The notes beneath the pieces were generated by a model. It had not been told where the DNA came from, made no database searches, and was given only the letters and a program-made list of their open reading frames with translations. The position numbers and the translations under genes are program-made. Shown here one piece after another: positions 8,775 through 18,723 of a stretch of DNA of 64,000 nucleotides (position 1 is the stretch's first letter; the number at the start of each line of letters is the position of its first letter). This DNA is from an uncultured Chlorobiaceae bacterium (GTDB taxonomy: Bacteria > Bacteroidota > Chlorobiia > Chlorobiales > Chlorobiaceae), in assembly GCA_903887845.1 (NCBI GenBank), contig CAISRC010000070.1:1-64000 (forward strand), given 5' to 3'.

Positions 8775-11327
8775 TCAGAAGGTGAAGTCCACTCCCGCAA
8801 CATAGCTGCGACCAGGAGCGCGGAACCACTCACCCTCTTCGTACTGTACGTTGCCGATATTTCTGCATGTAAGGCTTAATGATGTCGTTTCACCAGCCTG
8901 ATACTTTATGCCAGTATTGAGCAAAATGAAATCACCAGGGTAGTTTAAGCCAGCTTTGTTAGTATAGTTGTTTATAGCTTTGTACTTGCCGACATACCGT
9001 CCGTTAACGTTAATTGCCAATTTTCCGGTCGGTTTCCATGTGGCGCCAGCCGATGCAGTGTGTTCAGGTCGGTAAGGCAACCATGTAGGATCAGGGTTGT
9101 TAAAGTTGGCTGATGTAGGGTCTGCGACATAGGAACGGTTTTTGGCATTCATGTAGGTGTATGCCGCATTCAGAATCCACTCGTTAGCCGGTCTGTAGTT
9201 CAAGCCAACTTCCAGGCCATAGATGCGTGCTGTTGTGATATTCTTGAATTGGTATGTAGACCCTGTGATAACGGACTCAATAAGGTTATCATAGTTGTTG
9301 AGGAATCCCGCTATGTCCAGAGACACCTTGTCGCCGAACTGCTTGAACATGCCGAGCTCATAGGCGGTCATGGTCTCCTTGTCAAGCGCCGGGTTTGGCG
9401 TTCCGGTAAAAATACCAGCATCGCGGATAAAACGCTCGGAGAGAGTAGGAGCCCGGAAGCTTCTGCCCCATGAAGCACGAAATGACATATCTTCCATTGC
9501 CTTGTAATTGAAGGCTATGCGCGGGTTTAATGCTTCGACTGACTTGTGCTGGATGGTGACAAAATTACCTGCAGTTGTCTCAGCCTTGTCGGCATCAATA
9601 CCGCTCCAGTCGTAGCGTAGCGAAAGCAGAGAGGTCAGTTGGTCAGTAAGTTTCCACTCATCCTGAATAAACGCAGCAGCATTCTTTTCCTGAATCGGCT
9701 TCAGGGTGTTTTTCAATGTTCGTTCTGCGGAAACAGTTGTTGTCTGCAAATCAGTGATGTTGCCGTCAACTCCAAAAACAAAGCGATGGTAGTCATTGGC
9801 CCGCCAGTCCAGTTTTGTGCCTGCGCCATATCGGTTTGAATAGGTTTCATTGAACTGACCCGGGGTCTTGATACTTGGGTATTTTGGTGCTGCGAACATT
9901 GGGCCTGGAATGGCGCCACCTCCAGTTGGATACTCCTGATCGGCATTTGTCAAATTGTAATCGATGCGGGTGTCATTGTAGGTGTAGTATACCCTGGTGT
10001 CGAGGGAGAGCCGATCGCTGAACATGTTGACGTAGTTCAGACCTACCAAGGCATTTTCTCTCTTGATCATGTCGTCTTTGTAGACGTCATAAAGAGGATT
10101 ATAAACTGTCCCTGGAGTTGTCCCCACAACAGGAGCCGCAGAACCTGCAGAGTTCGAAAATGTAGAGTATATATCATAACTCACATTGGGGATCGGTGTC
10201 TGTGTATTGCTAACGCTGGTAAAACCAGGGGCTACATAAATTGCATTGTTATAGGGCCACGCATACGCATATCCGCCATTGCTCTCATTGTAAAAACTGC
10301 TGAGCACCAGGTACTGTTTGGCATCAATTTCATAACGGGCTTTCAGTTTGATATCGTCCAGTTTAGTTTGAGCATTTTGGCGATAGCCATCATCATTGCT
10401 GTGCGAATAGAGCAGGTTGTAGTTCAATTTGCCGCTCTTGTTGCCGAGGCCGAAGTAAGTGTTCCAGAACCAGGGGGTAAAATCCTTGCGGTAGAGGCTC
10501 TGGTCACTTGATGGTGTGGCATCGTAAAATCCACCGCTCATTCCTGCTTTTACTTCCAGTTTTTCCGGTAAATGGCCGAAAACGTTCACCACGCCACCCA
10601 TAGCTCCTGAACCATATAGTGTTGCAGCAGAGCCTTTCAGGACTTCGACTTTGTCGGCGGCATTCATGTTAACTGCTGGCCATGCAATTTCTCCTGATTC
10701 TGGTGCGTTTAGCGGGAAACCGTCATAGTAACCCTGTACGCGGGTACCTATTGCACCGCCCTGATAGGTGTTTGAGCCCCTGATCTGTATGTTTGCTGTG
10801 GTCTGCCCACCAGCGCGTGTGACCACAACACCGGGAACATCCTCAATCACCTTATCGAGTGTCGGGTTGGACTCCTGCTTGATCTTCTCCTGCGATACCA
10901 CATTTACAGTCACAGGAACATCAAGCCTATTCTGCTTGTAGGTTGATGCACCGACCACAACCTCAGAGGCCATAATAGTCGTCTGACCGATTTGCAGGCT
11001 CACTACGGCGGTCTGGCTAGGGCTCACAGTCACAACCTGGCTTGCCGGGGCGTAGCCGACGATGGACACAGATACTTTCTGCGATTTTGCCGGGACGTTC
11101 TGAAGGGTAAAGTTGCCATTCATGTCAGTTGCAGTCCCAATGGTGGTACCGGCAATGGTGACCGAAGCTCCATAAACGCCTTCACCGTCAGCCTTGTCAA
11201 TGACTTTGCCCTTTACCGTTCCGGTATCAGCTCCATAGGAGGGGAGTGGCACCAGCAATGTCATCAGGCAGAATGCAGACAGAACAAAACGGACGAAGCG
11301 ATACGCTTGTACATGTTTTGTTTTCAT
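8775..11327 (-). CDS. TonB-dependent outer-membrane receptor with N-terminal carboxypeptidase-regulatory-like domain
   Basis: About 850 residues. I chose the ATG at 11327 because the protein then begins with a classical signal peptide (MKTKHVQAYRFVRF, hydrophobic LSAFCLMTLLVPL, cleavage near SYGA); an 18-residue upstream extension would spoil it. After the signal comes a CarboxypepD-reg-like beta domain (GTVKGKVIDKADGEGVYGAS), then the plug (SNPTLDKVIEDVPGVVVTRAGG, QIRGSN, VEVLKGSAATLYGSGAMGGV). A 22-strand-type barrel follows, ending in the outer-membrane signature GVDFTF. The ligand is unknown. It lies directly upstream of bchH, which invites a link to corrinoid, porphyrin or metal uptake, but no cobalamin riboswitch was recognised upstream and the sequence does not fix the substrate. 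Confidence 0.9.
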   Translation of the reverse strand: MKTKHVQAYRFVRFVLSAFCLMTLLVPLPSYGADTGTVKGKVIDKADGEGVYGASVTIAGTTIGTATDMNGNFTLQNVPAKSQKVSVSIVGYAPASQVVTVSPSQTAVVSLQIGQTTIMASEVVVGASTYKQNRLDVPVTVNVVSQEKIKQESNPTLDKVIEDVPGVVVTRAGGQTTANIQIRGSNTYQGGAIGTRVQGYYDGFPLNAPESGEIAWPAVNMNAADKVEVLKGSAATLYGSGAMGGVVNVFGHLPEKLEVKAGMSGGFYDATPSSDQSLYRKDFTPWFWNTYFGLGNKSGKLNYNLLYSHSNDDGYRQNAQTKLDDIKLKARYEIDAKQYLVLSSFYNESNGGYAYAWPYNNAIYVAPGFTSVSNTQTPIPNVSYDIYSTFSNSAGSAAPVVGTTPGTVYNPLYDVYKDDMIKRENALVGLNYVNMFSDRLSLDTRVYYTYNDTRIDYNLTNADQEYPTGGGAIPGPMFAAPKYPSIKTPGQFNETYSNRYGAGTKLDWRANDYHRFVFGVDGNITDLQTTTVSAERTLKNTLKPIQEKNAAAFIQDEWKLTDQLTSLLSLRYDWSGIDADKAETTAGNFVTIQHKSVEALNPRIAFNYKAMEDMSFRASWGRSFRAPTLSERFIRDAGIFTGTPNPALDKETMTAYELGMFKQFGDKVSLDIAGFLNNYDNLIESVITGSTYQFKNITTARIYGLEVGLNYRPANEWILNAAYTYMNAKNRSYVADPTSANFNNPDPTWLPYRPEHTASAGATWKPTGKLAINVNGRYVGKYKAINNYTNKAGLNYPGDFILLNTGIKYQAGETTSLSLTCRNIGNVQYEEGEWFRAPGRSYVAGVDFTF

Positions 11328-11551
11328 GATTGTATGTGGTTTAGTTGCAATGATACGGACAAATAAAAACGGTGTCGACACCTCTTGTTACCATACCTGG
11401 TTTCATAAATCCCCAAAACTTTCTACACGCAACGCAGAACAGGAATCAATAGAACGTATAAGACTACGAATCTAATGAAAAAAATAATAGAAATGTTCAA
11501 CTATTGGGGTAAAACGGGGCACGGAGTTGTGTCTGCAACTAAATTGCTGAA

Positions 11552-11581
11552 ACAAAAAATCCCCGGTGGTTTCCGGGGATT
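11552..11581 (-). terminator. Rho-independent terminator after the SPT-like gene
   Basis: A perfect 9-bp stem, AATCCCCGG paired with CCGGGGATT with a 5-base loop, is followed on the minus strand by a run of Ts. It lies 31 bp downstream of the stop of the alpha-oxoamine synthase gene. Confidence 0.88.
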
Positions 11582-11612
11582 GCTCAATAGAGGATGGTAA
11601 AGGGTGAGTGCT

Positions 11613-12815
11613 TTAGATCACACCAAGTTCCCGGCCGATGGTGCAGAATTCGGTAATGACTTTGTCAAGATGCACGCGTTCGTGGGTTGCCATAAAGCTT
11701 GTGCGAAGCGCTTCGTGACCGGGCATGACGCCTGGCCGGATGAAAGCGTTTACGTAAACACCGGCATCAAAAAGTTTTTTCCAGAAGAGAAGAGTTTTTA
11801 TCTGGTCTTTTATCAGCACAGTGACGATAGCCGTGCGCGATGGCATAAGAGTAAATCCGGCGCTAAGCAGTGCCTGGCGAACATAATCCGTATTGGAAAT
11901 AAGCCGATCCATGAGCTCGGGCTCTGTGCGGATAATTTCGAGGGTGGTCAATACGGCGGCAACACTTGCCGGTGTGGGTGACGCGCTGAAGATAAGTGAT
12001 GCTGCGTTGTGCTTGATATAATTGATGACGGAACGGTCTCCTACAACGTAGCCTCCGAGTGAACCAAAGGTTTTTGAGAATGTCCCCATGATGAGGTCAA
12101 CCTCGTTAACAAGGCCAAACTCCGACGGGGTGCCTCGGCCATTTTTGCCTATCACTCCGACGGCATGAGCATCGTCAATGAGAATGCGGGCGCCATATTT
12201 TTTTGCCAATTTTACAAGGTTTGGAAGATCGACAATTTCACCGGAAACAGAGAATACTCCATCTGAAACGATCAGTCGGCTTGCAGCTTCCGGAATAGTT
12301 TGAAGAACGCGCTCCAGATCTTCCATGTTATTATGGTTATAGCGGACTTGGTTTGCTCCAGCTCCTTGCGCCATGATTGAGGCTGCCACAAGACTTGCAT
12401 GGTTGTCGCGATCTGAAACAATATATTCGCCACGTTGAACAAGCGTCGGAATAATCCCCTGTCCTGTCTGGTAGCCGGTGCTGAACAGCAGGCAGCGTTC
12501 CTTTTCAAAAAAGTCGGCAAGTTTTTCTTCCAGTTCGACGTGCAGGTTCACGGTGCCGGTCATGTAACGGGAGCCGCTGCAACTTGTGCCGTACTTGTTG
12601 ATGGCCTGAATTGAGGCAGACTTTACTCTCTGGTCGGCCGTAAGGCCAAGATAATTGTTCGAGCCTGCCATAACCAGCTTGCGTCCATCAAAAGAGACGA
12701 CCGGACCTTCATTTTCGTCTATCGGATGAAAAAAAGGATATATGCCCTGAGACTTTACCTCATCGGCAATAGTATACTCAATGCATTTTTTGAATAAATC
12801 TTTGGTTTTCTCCAC
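11613..12815 (-). CDS. PLP-dependent alpha-oxoamine synthase, serine palmitoyltransferase-like
   Basis: A 400-residue fold-type I PLP enzyme that condenses an amino acid with an acyl-CoA. Motifs: [14 protein letters not shown] near residue 52, [21 protein letters not shown] near 76, aldimine-stacking His in [21 protein letters not shown], and the internal-aldimine lysine in [12 protein letters not shown] (about K248). The N-terminal [12 protein letters not shown], the [11 protein letters not shown] stretch and the C-terminal [15 protein letters not shown] resemble bacterial serine palmitoyltransferases more than biotin-pathway BioF or Kbl. If so, it makes 3-ketosphinganine from serine and palmitoyl-CoA. 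It is divergent from an extended SDR. BioF, Kbl or a CqsA-like role cannot be excluded without a tree. Confidence 0.78.
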   Translation of the reverse strand: MEKTKDLFKKCIEYTIADEVKSQGIYPFFHPIDENEGPVVSFDGRKLVMAGSNNYLGLTADQRVKSASIQAINKYGTSCSGSRYMTGTVNLHVELEEKLADFFEKERCLLFSTGYQTGQGIIPTLVQRGEYIVSDRDNHASLVAASIMAQGAGANQVRYNHNNMEDLERVLQTIPEAASRLIVSDGVFSVSGEIVDLPNLVKLAKKYGARILIDDAHAVGVIGKNGRGTPSEFGLVNEVDLIMGTFSKTFGSLGGYVVGDRSVINYIKHNAASLIFSASPTPASVAAVLTTLEIIRTEPELMDRLISNTDYVRQALLSAGFTLMPSRTAIVTVLIKDQIKTLLFWKKLFDAGVYVNAFIRPGVMPGHEALRTSFMATHERVHLDKVITEFCTIGRELGVI

Positions 12816-13060
12816 AGGAATACAATTTTACTTCAGCTATAAGCACAATAAAGCTGGAATTTCTTGTTTTTACGGTCGTTTCGTTTTTGTAATCTCTTTC
12901 GATGACCGGTTTTCAAGTAAGCAGATTTTGCTTCGAAACCGAAATGTATTAAAATTTTTATTTTTTTCTGTTACGACAAGGCCTGTTTTTTTGCTGCACG
13001 AAAAGCCCCCAAAAGTAATGAGCCGTTGGTTTGTCAGAATATATAAACATATAAGGTGTT

Positions 13061-14053
13061 ATGAGTGAAACAATACTTGTTACGGGGTCGACTGGTTTTA
13101 TCGGTGCGCGAGTCTTGATGCGTCTGCTGGAAGAAGGGGAGAGGGTAAAGGTTTTTTTGCGTCAAGAAAGCCATTCAGGCGCTTTGCCTGAAGGTGTGGA
13201 GGTCGTGCGGGGGAGTTTCAGCGATATGGAGTCTCTCGGTCAAGCGGTGCGTGATGTTGACCGGATTGTGCACCTTGCGGGGGTAACGAAAGCTCTTGAC
13301 GAGAAAGGGTATGATACGGGCAATGTGATGCCGGTGCAGAACTTGCTTGCTGCAATCAGAAAGCATAACCCTGAACTCAAGCGATTTCTCTTCGTGTCGT
13401 CGCTTACGGTTGCCGGCCCGGCGTCGGAAGGCATACAAGGAGTCAAAGAGTCTGATCCACCTCGTCCGGTGAGCGACTACGGTCGCAGCAAGTTAAGGGC
13501 AGAAACCTTATGTATGGAAAGTGCAGACCTGATTCCTGTTACCATTGTACGCCCTCCTGCAGTCTACGGCCCGGGGGATCGGGATGTGCTTCAGGTTTTT
13601 CAGATGCTTGCCAAAGGAGTTCTGGTGTCGGCCAGCAGTGCGGCGACACAGCGCTTCAGCCTGATTTATGTTGACGATCTTGTCAGAGGTATTATGGCTG
13701 CAGCTCGTTCGAAGAAAGCTGTTGGCCGGGTTTATTATATCACATCATCATGTTCATTGTCATGGGATGAACTGATTGCCGCAGCCCGACCGGTCCTCGG
13801 TTTTACGAAGCTCCACAGGATCTCACTGCCAGCTCCCCTTGTGTTTTTTGTTGGCACAATGATGGGAGTCATCGGATCCCTGCAGAATAAGCCAGCGTTA
13901 ATAAACCGTGACAAGGTCAATGAACTCTTGCAGAACTATTGGGTCTGTTCTCCACAGCAGGCTCAACGTGATCTTGGATTTATTGCAGAAACCACCCTTG
14001 CTGAAGGTGTGGAAAAAACGATTTCATGGTATCAGCGCAAAGGGTGGTTGTGA
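13061..14053 (+). CDS. Extended SDR, NAD(P)-dependent epimerase/dehydratase family
   Basis: A 330-residue extended short-chain dehydrogenase. The N-terminal dinucleotide motif is [11 protein letters not shown], followed by [12 protein letters not shown]. The catalytic Ser region is [12 protein letters not shown] and the Tyr-Lys pair sits in [19 protein letters not shown] and the C-terminal domain complete the fold. The ATG follows an AT-rich 245-bp intergenic region shared with the SPT-like gene on the other strand. Its last 30 bp overlap the convergent holA. Substrate is unknown. Its position beside an SPT-like gene suggests a possible keto-sphingolipid or oxidised-ceramide reductase (CerR-like), which is inference only; sugar-nucleotide epimerases have the same motifs. 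Confidence 0.8.
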   Translation: MSETILVTGSTGFIGARVLMRLLEEGERVKVFLRQESHSGALPEGVEVVRGSFSDMESLGQAVRDVDRIVHLAGVTKALDEKGYDTGNVMPVQNLLAAIRKHNPELKRFLFVSSLTVAGPASEGIQGVKESDPPRPVSDYGRSKLRAETLCMESADLIPVTIVRPPAVYGPGDRDVLQVFQMLAKGVLVSASSAATQRFSLIYVDDLVRGIMAAARSKKAVGRVYYITSSCSLSWDELIAAARPVLGFTKLHRISLPAPLVFFVGTMMGVIGSLQNKPALINRDKVNELLQNYWVCSPQQAQRDLGFIAETTLAEGVEKTISWYQRKGWL

Positions 14054-15097
14054 ATGCTGTCCCAGTAGTTTCTGCATAAGTTGCAGGAGCAGATATTTTT
14101 CATCAGGGTAGGGAAGCAGTCCTTTGAGTGCAGCATCCGCCTCTCTCAGCGCAGTTATAGCGCGCTCGGCATCCTGCAGCGAAAATGATTGAGTGTATGC
14201 AAGGTAGTTTTTTGCAAAGTATTCCTGCTTGCCATACAAGCCAAGAATTTTTGCAATTTCAGCTTGCGGAAGCTGCTTAACTTCCGGCAGCGAAAGTTTC
14301 CAGAGCCGGATATAAAAGGTTGTCAGAAAGCGGACTATGTTGCTGAGCCCCTCTTTTTGTCCCTCTTGATCCATGATCATGAGTGAGATGCCGCTGCAGA
14401 GTCTCAGGTTGCGTGCTGAAAGGGCTTTTTCAAGCTCAAAAACATTATAGGTGCGAGAGATTCCGACGCAATCATAGACATCGGGTGCTGTAATGAGCTT
14501 TTCGCCGCTTCGGCCGGACGTGTACAAGATTATTTTTTCAATTTCCTGGCATATTTCACGTGCAGAAGGCTGGATATAGGCAGTAAAAGCCTTAAGCGCG
14601 TCGGGATCAAATTCCCATCCAAACATTTTTGCCCTGTTGCAGGCGAAGAGGTCAGGAGCCTTGATGACAGGGAACTCGTGGCGATATTTTTTCAGCGTAC
14701 GGAAGGGAAGTTTTTCAATCTCTTTTTTATCAATCAGATCGGCATCGAGTATCAGAACTGTAAAGTCCGCCGGATTTGCGATATAGCGGCTGAATTTTTC
14801 ATCGTGCTGTTTCTGCATCTCTTTTGTCGTGGGCTTTTTGATTTTTTCAAATTGCCGGACAATAATAAGCTGTTTTGAGGTAAACATCGGGTATTCGGAA
14901 GCCTTCGATACCAGATCTCCATGAGTCAAATCAGGGCCGTACAGAATATGCGTGTTGCTTGCCGCATCACTTTCCGAGGGAAAAATTGCTGTTCTGATTA
15001 CGCCGGCAAGCTCTTCCTTGAGATAGCTTTCAGGGCCATACAGGAAATAAACCGGCGAAATAGTGCCAGCCAGAATCTTTTTTTTTAGTGCATCCAT
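14024..15097 (-). CDS. holA: DNA polymerase III subunit delta
   Basis: A 357-residue clamp-loader delta subunit, which opens the beta sliding clamp. It begins [30 protein letters not shown], where [10 protein letters not shown] is the degenerate Walker-type segment typical of Hol[16 protein letters not shown] and [28 protein letters not shown] follow in the expected order. Its final 30 bp overlap the tail of the convergent SDR gene. It lies 57 bp downstream of ssb in the same direction with a GC-rich hairpin between, so co-transcription of two replication genes is plausible. Confidence 0.93.
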   Translation of the reverse strand: MDALKKKILAGTISPVYFLYGPESYLKEELAGVIRTAIFPSESDAASNTHILYGPDLTHGDLVSKASEYPMFTSKQLIIVRQFEKIKKPTTKEMQKQHDEKFSRYIANPADFTVLILDADLIDKKEIEKLPFRTLKKYRHEFPVIKAPDLFACNRAKMFGWEFDPDALKAFTAYIQPSAREICQEIEKIILYTSGRSGEKLITAPDVYDCVGISRTYNVFELEKALSARNLRLCSGISLMIMDQEGQKEGLSNIVRFLTTFYIRLWKLSLPEVKQLPQAEIAKILGLYGKQEYFAKNYLAYTQSFSLQDAERAITALREADAALKGLLPYPDEKYLLLQLMQKLLGQHSQPPFALIP

Positions 15098-15117
15098 TGG
15101 TGATGTCAGGCATCATG

Positions 15118-15137
15118 GGGCGCGCCGCAGCGCGCCC
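15118..15137. other. GC-rich hairpin between ssb and holA
   Basis: An 8-bp perfect stem GGGCGCGC/GCGCGCCC with a 4-base loop sits in the 57-bp gap between ssb and holA. On the minus strand the T-rich stretch lies before the hairpin rather than after it, so it is not a standard intrinsic terminator. It may tune holA expression or RNA stability. Confidence 0.5.
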
Positions 15138-15154
15138 TGAAAATTAAAAAACGT

Positions 15155-15634
15155 TCAGAAAGGCAGGTCGTCCTTTTCGTTTTCAAGCATAGATACTGAT
15201 GGAGAACTGGTTTGCGGCAGAGTATATGAGGTGCTCTGTGGGCGATCGTAAGCTTGCGAAACACCTTCGTTGCTGTTTTGTCCGCCACCCTGTTCCCGCT
15301 GTCCGCCGAGCATCTGCATGTCGGAGCAGACAATCTCTGTTGCATATTTCTTTTCACCGCTTTTGGCATCGTCCCAGCTTCTGGTCTGCAAACGACCTTC
15401 GACGTAAACCTGTCGTCCTTTTTTCAAGTATTGGTTGCATATTTCGGCAAGTTTACCCCATGTAATAATTCTGTGCCATTCGGTTCTTTCCTGTAAATTG
15501 CCATTGCTGTCCTTGAAATTTTCATTGGTAGCTAACGTAAAATTAGCCACTGACTGACCTGAGGTTGTCGTTCTTAATTCAGGGTCGTTGCCGAGATGGC
15601 CGATCAGCATTACTTTGTTGAGTCCTTTTGCCAT
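15155..15634 (-). CDS. ssb: Single-stranded DNA-binding protein
   Basis: A 159-residue SSB. The OB fold runs from [20 protein letters not shown] through [35 protein letters not shown] Gly/Gln/Ser-rich disordered linker follows, and the acidic C-terminal tip DDLPF is the docking peptide for RecO, PriA, exonuclease I and polymerase III partners. Length and architecture are standard. It lies upstream of holA on the same strand. Confidence 0.96.
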   Translation of the reverse strand: MAKGLNKVMLIGHLGNDPELRTTTSGQSVANFTLATNENFKDSNGNLQERTEWHRIITWGKLAEICNQYLKKGRQVYVEGRLQTRSWDDAKSGEKKYATEIVCSDMQMLGGQREQGGGQNSNEGVSQAYDRPQSTSYTLPQTSSPSVSMLENEKDDLPF

Positions 15635-15732
15635 AATAGTTGGAGATTCGTTGAAAAAACGTTCGGGAAATATCTTCCCTTTATGTATGTCATGGTATGT
15701 TTATACCTAATATAATACAATATTTTTACTTC

Positions 15733-16539
15733 TTATTCTGCAAATAGTTTTGCGTCTATGACAGGACCCTCCCTGCAGAGGAGGATGCTTCGGATGCTTC
15801 CATCCGGATCCTTGACTTCAACGCTGCAGCCGTAGCAGATACCGATGCCGCAACCCATCATTGATTCAAGTGAAATTTCGCATGGCAGGTGGTGTTCATG
15901 GCAGAACCCGGCAAGTGCTTTCAGCATTGGATTGGGGCCGCATGCAAAAACTTTCAGGGATCCCTCATTATTGAGATCGGGAAGTTCTGAACGGAGCAGA
16001 TCGACGACAGTGCCCTTGAATCCTGTTGAACCGTCATCTGTTGCAAACCGGCAGTTGGTAAGGTATTGCGAGAGCAGGTCATCTTTCGATCTTCCTCCAA
16101 TCAGGTTAATGACCTTTCGGCCTTCTGCTGCAAGTTTTTTTTCAAGAAAAAGCATGGGAGCCGTGCCGATTCCGCCGGAAACAAGCACTGCGGTCTGGAA
16201 GGTTTCACTATTTTGGTTGAAATGGTTTCCCAGCGGGCCGAGCACCATTACTGTTGAGCCCTCAGAGGTATCGCAGAAAAGAGTCGTGCCGGCACCTATT
16301 GATTTTACCATAATCTCGATGAGAGTTCCCCGGACGTCATGAATGGAAAATGGTCTTCTGAGTAGTGGCTGTGTTGCGTTATTAACCTTTATATTGACAA
16401 AGTTACCTGGGTTTGCCATAGCCGCAATTTCGGGGCATTCAAGGGTTATGATGCTGACGTCACTGCTGATCCGGTATGTTTTGACGATGGTTGCCCGGAT
16501 ATCGACTGGAGAGTTTGTTTCGAGCATAGTAAGGCTCAT
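15733..16539 (-). CDS. pyrK: Dihydroorotate dehydrogenase electron-transfer subunit (PyrK)
   Basis: A 268-residue ferredoxin-NADP-reductase-type flavoprotein. The FAD motif is LLRRPFSIHDV, the NAD-binding region VLVSGGIGTAPMLFL, and a C-terminal [2Fe-2S] cluster segment is MMGCGIGICYGCSVEV with a later Cys in ILLCREGPVID. PyrK passes electrons from PyrD (class 1B dihydroorotate dehydrogenase) to NAD+. No pyrD gene lies beside it here, so pairing is assumed from family knowledge. The divergent 270-bp gap to arsA1 probably holds both promoters. Confidence 0.9.
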   Translation of the reverse strand: MSLTMLETNSPVDIRATIVKTYRISSDVSIITLECPEIAAMANPGNFVNIKVNNATQPLLRRPFSIHDVRGTLIEIMVKSIGAGTTLFCDTSEGSTVMVLGPLGNHFNQNSETFQTAVLVSGGIGTAPMLFLEKKLAAEGRKVINLIGGRSKDDLLSQYLTNCRFATDDGSTGFKGTVVDLLRSELPDLNNEGSLKVFACGPNPMLKALAGFCHEHHLPCEISLESMMGCGIGICYGCSVEVKDPDGSIRSILLCREGPVIDAKLFAE

Positions 16540-16809
16540 TTACAGATAGATAATAAATAAAGAACCTTAATTAAACGAGCAGAGCACTCATTTGCAAGCA
16601 GTTTTCGGCCATTGTCTTTAGTCGGCTTGTTCCAAAAGGAATGCACTATTATTTTGGGGAGCGGCATAGCTCTGTGAAAAAGAAAATTTATAAGTATGGC
16701 CCGTTAAAATTAAAGTGTGTATGTTAGATCTTTTGTAGTGTCAGCTTAGAGTTATATCTTTAACTTTTTCTGATTTTTCCACTGTATTCCCAAATCCAAA
16801 GTTCGGTTC

Positions 16810-18036
16810 ATGCGTATTTTAACTTTTACAGGTAAAGGTGGGGTTGGTAAAACAAGCGTCTCTGCGGCAACGGCTGTCCGCTTGTCGGAGCTTGGCTATC
16901 GTACTCTCGTTCTTTCAACCGATCCGGCACATAGTTTGTCTGATTCGTTTAACCTGCCTCTTGGCGCAGAACCTACAAAAATTAAGGAGAATCTTCATGC
17001 CATTGAGGTCAATCCTTATGTTGATCTCAAGCAGAACTGGCAGTCTGTCCAGAAGTACTACACCAGGATTTTTATGGCTCAGGGCATTTCCGGGGTTATG
17101 GCAGATGAAATGACCATCCTGCCCGGCATGGAAGAGCTTTTTTCCCTCTTGAGGATAAAGCGCTATAAAGCCTCCGGGCTTTATGATGTTCTTGTGCTTG
17201 ATACGGCGCCTACAGGTGAAACCCTGCGCCTGCTCTCCCTTCCCGACACCCTTGCCTGGGGCATGAAAGCGGTGAAAAACGTCAATAAGTATCTTATCAA
17301 GCCGCTGAGCAAGCCTCTTTCAAAAATGTCTGATAGAATTGCATTTTTTATCCCGCCTGCAGATGCTATTGAGTCGGTTGATCAGGTTTTTGATGAGCTG
17401 GAGGATATCCGCGAGATCCTCACCGATAATCAGAAATCGACAGTGCGGCTGGTCATGAATGCTGAGAAAATGTCGATCAAGGAGACTATGCGAGCTCTCA
17501 CCTATCTGAACCTCTACGGCTTCAAAGTGGATATGGTGCTTGTCAACAGGCTGCTTGATACGAACGAGGATAGTGGATATCTTGAAAACTGGAAAGCTAT
17601 ACAGCAGAAATACCTCGGAGAGATAGAGGAAGGTTTTTCTCCGCTTCCGGTGAAAAAACTCAGGATGTATGAACAGGAAATTGTTGGCCTCAAGTCACTT
17701 GAGATGTTTGCCAGGGATATGTACGGTGATACCGATCCATCTGATATGATGTATGATGAACCGCCGATAAAGTTTGTCCGTAGCGGTGATGTTTACGAGG
17801 TACAGTTAAAGCTGATGTTTGCAAATCCTGTAGATATCGATGTATGGGTAACTGGCGATGAGTTGTTTGTACAAATTGGTAATCAGCGCAAAATCATTAC
17901 GCTTCCGATCAGTCTGACGGGGTTGGAGCCGGGTGATGCTGTCTTCAAAGACAAATGGCTTCACATCCCCTTTGATCTTGATCGTCAAAACCACACGCGG
18001 TCACAAAAGGAACAAAAAGCGTACGATAGAGGATAA
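16810..18036 (+). CDS. ArsA/Get3-type ATPase with C-terminal Hsp20-like domain (copy 1)
   Basis: A 408-residue single-module ATPase of the ArsA/Get3 (GET3/TRC40) family. The deviant P-loop is [16 protein letters not shown] near residue 6, switch I is STDPAHSLSDSF, and the DTAPTGETLRLLSLP motif is at about 136. The C-terminal 90 residues (EVQLKLMFANPVDIDVWVTGDELFVQIG) look like the alpha-crystallin/Hsp20-like domain found in many bacterial ArsA proteins. The metal-coordinating cysteines of true arsenite pumps are not evident and there are no arsenic genes nearby. It lies 125 bp upstream of csmC. A role in chaperoning chlorosome envelope proteins is inferred from position and family. Confidence 0.88.
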   Translation: MRILTFTGKGGVGKTSVSAATAVRLSELGYRTLVLSTDPAHSLSDSFNLPLGAEPTKIKENLHAIEVNPYVDLKQNWQSVQKYYTRIFMAQGISGVMADEMTILPGMEELFSLLRIKRYKASGLYDVLVLDTAPTGETLRLLSLPDTLAWGMKAVKNVNKYLIKPLSKPLSKMSDRIAFFIPPADAIESVDQVFDELEDIREILTDNQKSTVRLVMNAEKMSIKETMRALTYLNLYGFKVDMVLVNRLLDTNEDSGYLENWKAIQQKYLGEIEEGFSPLPVKKLRMYEQEIVGLKSLEMFARDMYGDTDPSDMMYDEPPIKFVRSGDVYEVQLKLMFANPVDIDVWVTGDELFVQIGNQRKIITLPISLTGLEPGDAVFKDKWLHIPFDLDRQNHTRSQKEQKAYDRG

Positions 18037-18161
18037 TGACTCATGTGGAGGAGTATTTGTTTTGATAGATATTTATGTTTAAATTTCACTAAAAGTAATT
18101 CAGTTGGTTTTAATGTAACAGGGGCGTTGCTTGATAAAGCCTCACTTCAATGGAGAAAAAT

Positions 18162-18581
18162 ATGTCTGAGTCTTACCAGAAACTGCGTCAGGATTTTAAA
18201 GAACTTGACTTTACTGATCGTCTAACCTTTCTTGCAGAAAGCGTGCTCCTGACTGGGCAGAGCGCTGTTGTTGGCGGTCTGAATCTTGCAGGCAATCTCT
18301 TTGATACCGTTACCGGTACTGTGGGTGCTGTTATTGATGCTTCAGGTATTGGTAATCTGCTTGGCAGTACAGGCGGAGTTGTTGGTGAAACTATTGACAG
18401 AGTCGCCATTACCGTTAAAGACGCATCAAGAACTGCTAGTGCGTTGTACGTCAACGCTGTTGAGACCGTTGAGAATGCGACAGGAAATGCAGCGACAGCC
18501 GTTGGTGATGCAGGGGTATCTGCATCGGAAGTCGTTAAAAATTTTGCAGGTTCCTTTCAGAAAGGACCGGTGAGAAAATAA
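18162..18581 (+). CDS. csmC: Chlorosome envelope protein CsmC
   Basis: About 139 residues, a structural protein of the chlorosome monolayer envelope. I chose the ATG at 18162 because a GGAG sits 8 bases upstream; the in-frame ATG at 18150 is part of that Shine-Dalgarno region. The sequence begins [21 protein letters not shown]. It continues with alternating Gly/Ala/Val/Ile-rich stretches ([32 protein letters not shown] cut here for length) without charged residues, suited to lie in the lipid monolayer. Its place directly before csmA matches the csmCA gene order known from other Chlorobi. CsmD is a homologue and is the main alternative. Confidence 0.85.
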   Translation: MSESYQKLRQDFKELDFTDRLTFLAESVLLTGQSAVVGGLNLAGNLFDTVTGTVGAVIDASGIGNLLGSTGGVVGETIDRVAITVKDASRTASALYVNAVETVENATGNAATAVGDAGVSASEVVKNFAGSFQKGPVRK

Positions 18582-18712
18582 GAGGATTTTTGTTTTTGCG
18601 GTTTGCTTCTGCTGAAAATGAAAATCTTTTTCTTGTTTTTGTTTTTTAATACCGTAAATTAATTGAAGAATACCGTTTTGAATTTTTGATAACTTTCCAA
18701 TAATTAAATTTC

Positions 18713-18720
18713 GAGGAGGA
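18713..18720 (+). promoter_or_regulatory. Strong Shine-Dalgarno of csmA
   Basis: GAGGAGGA directly precedes the csmA ATG with a 3-base gap. Most genes in this window have weak or no purine-rich leader, so this near-perfect site fits the very high abundance of the baseplate protein. The 142-bp csmC-csmA gap is long enough for a separate csmA promoter or processing site. Confidence 0.75.
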
Positions 18721-18723
18721 ACT

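Noticed and set aside
11328-11551. Cobalamin riboswitch upstream of the TonB receptor
   Set aside because: I looked for a B12 box on the minus strand and found no convincing match, and no terminator or anti-terminator pair follows it.
12781-13068. 95-codon plus-strand frame in the intergenic region before the SDR gene
   Set aside because: It is AT-rich, Phe-rich low-complexity sequence that overlaps the divergent promoter region and the SDR start.
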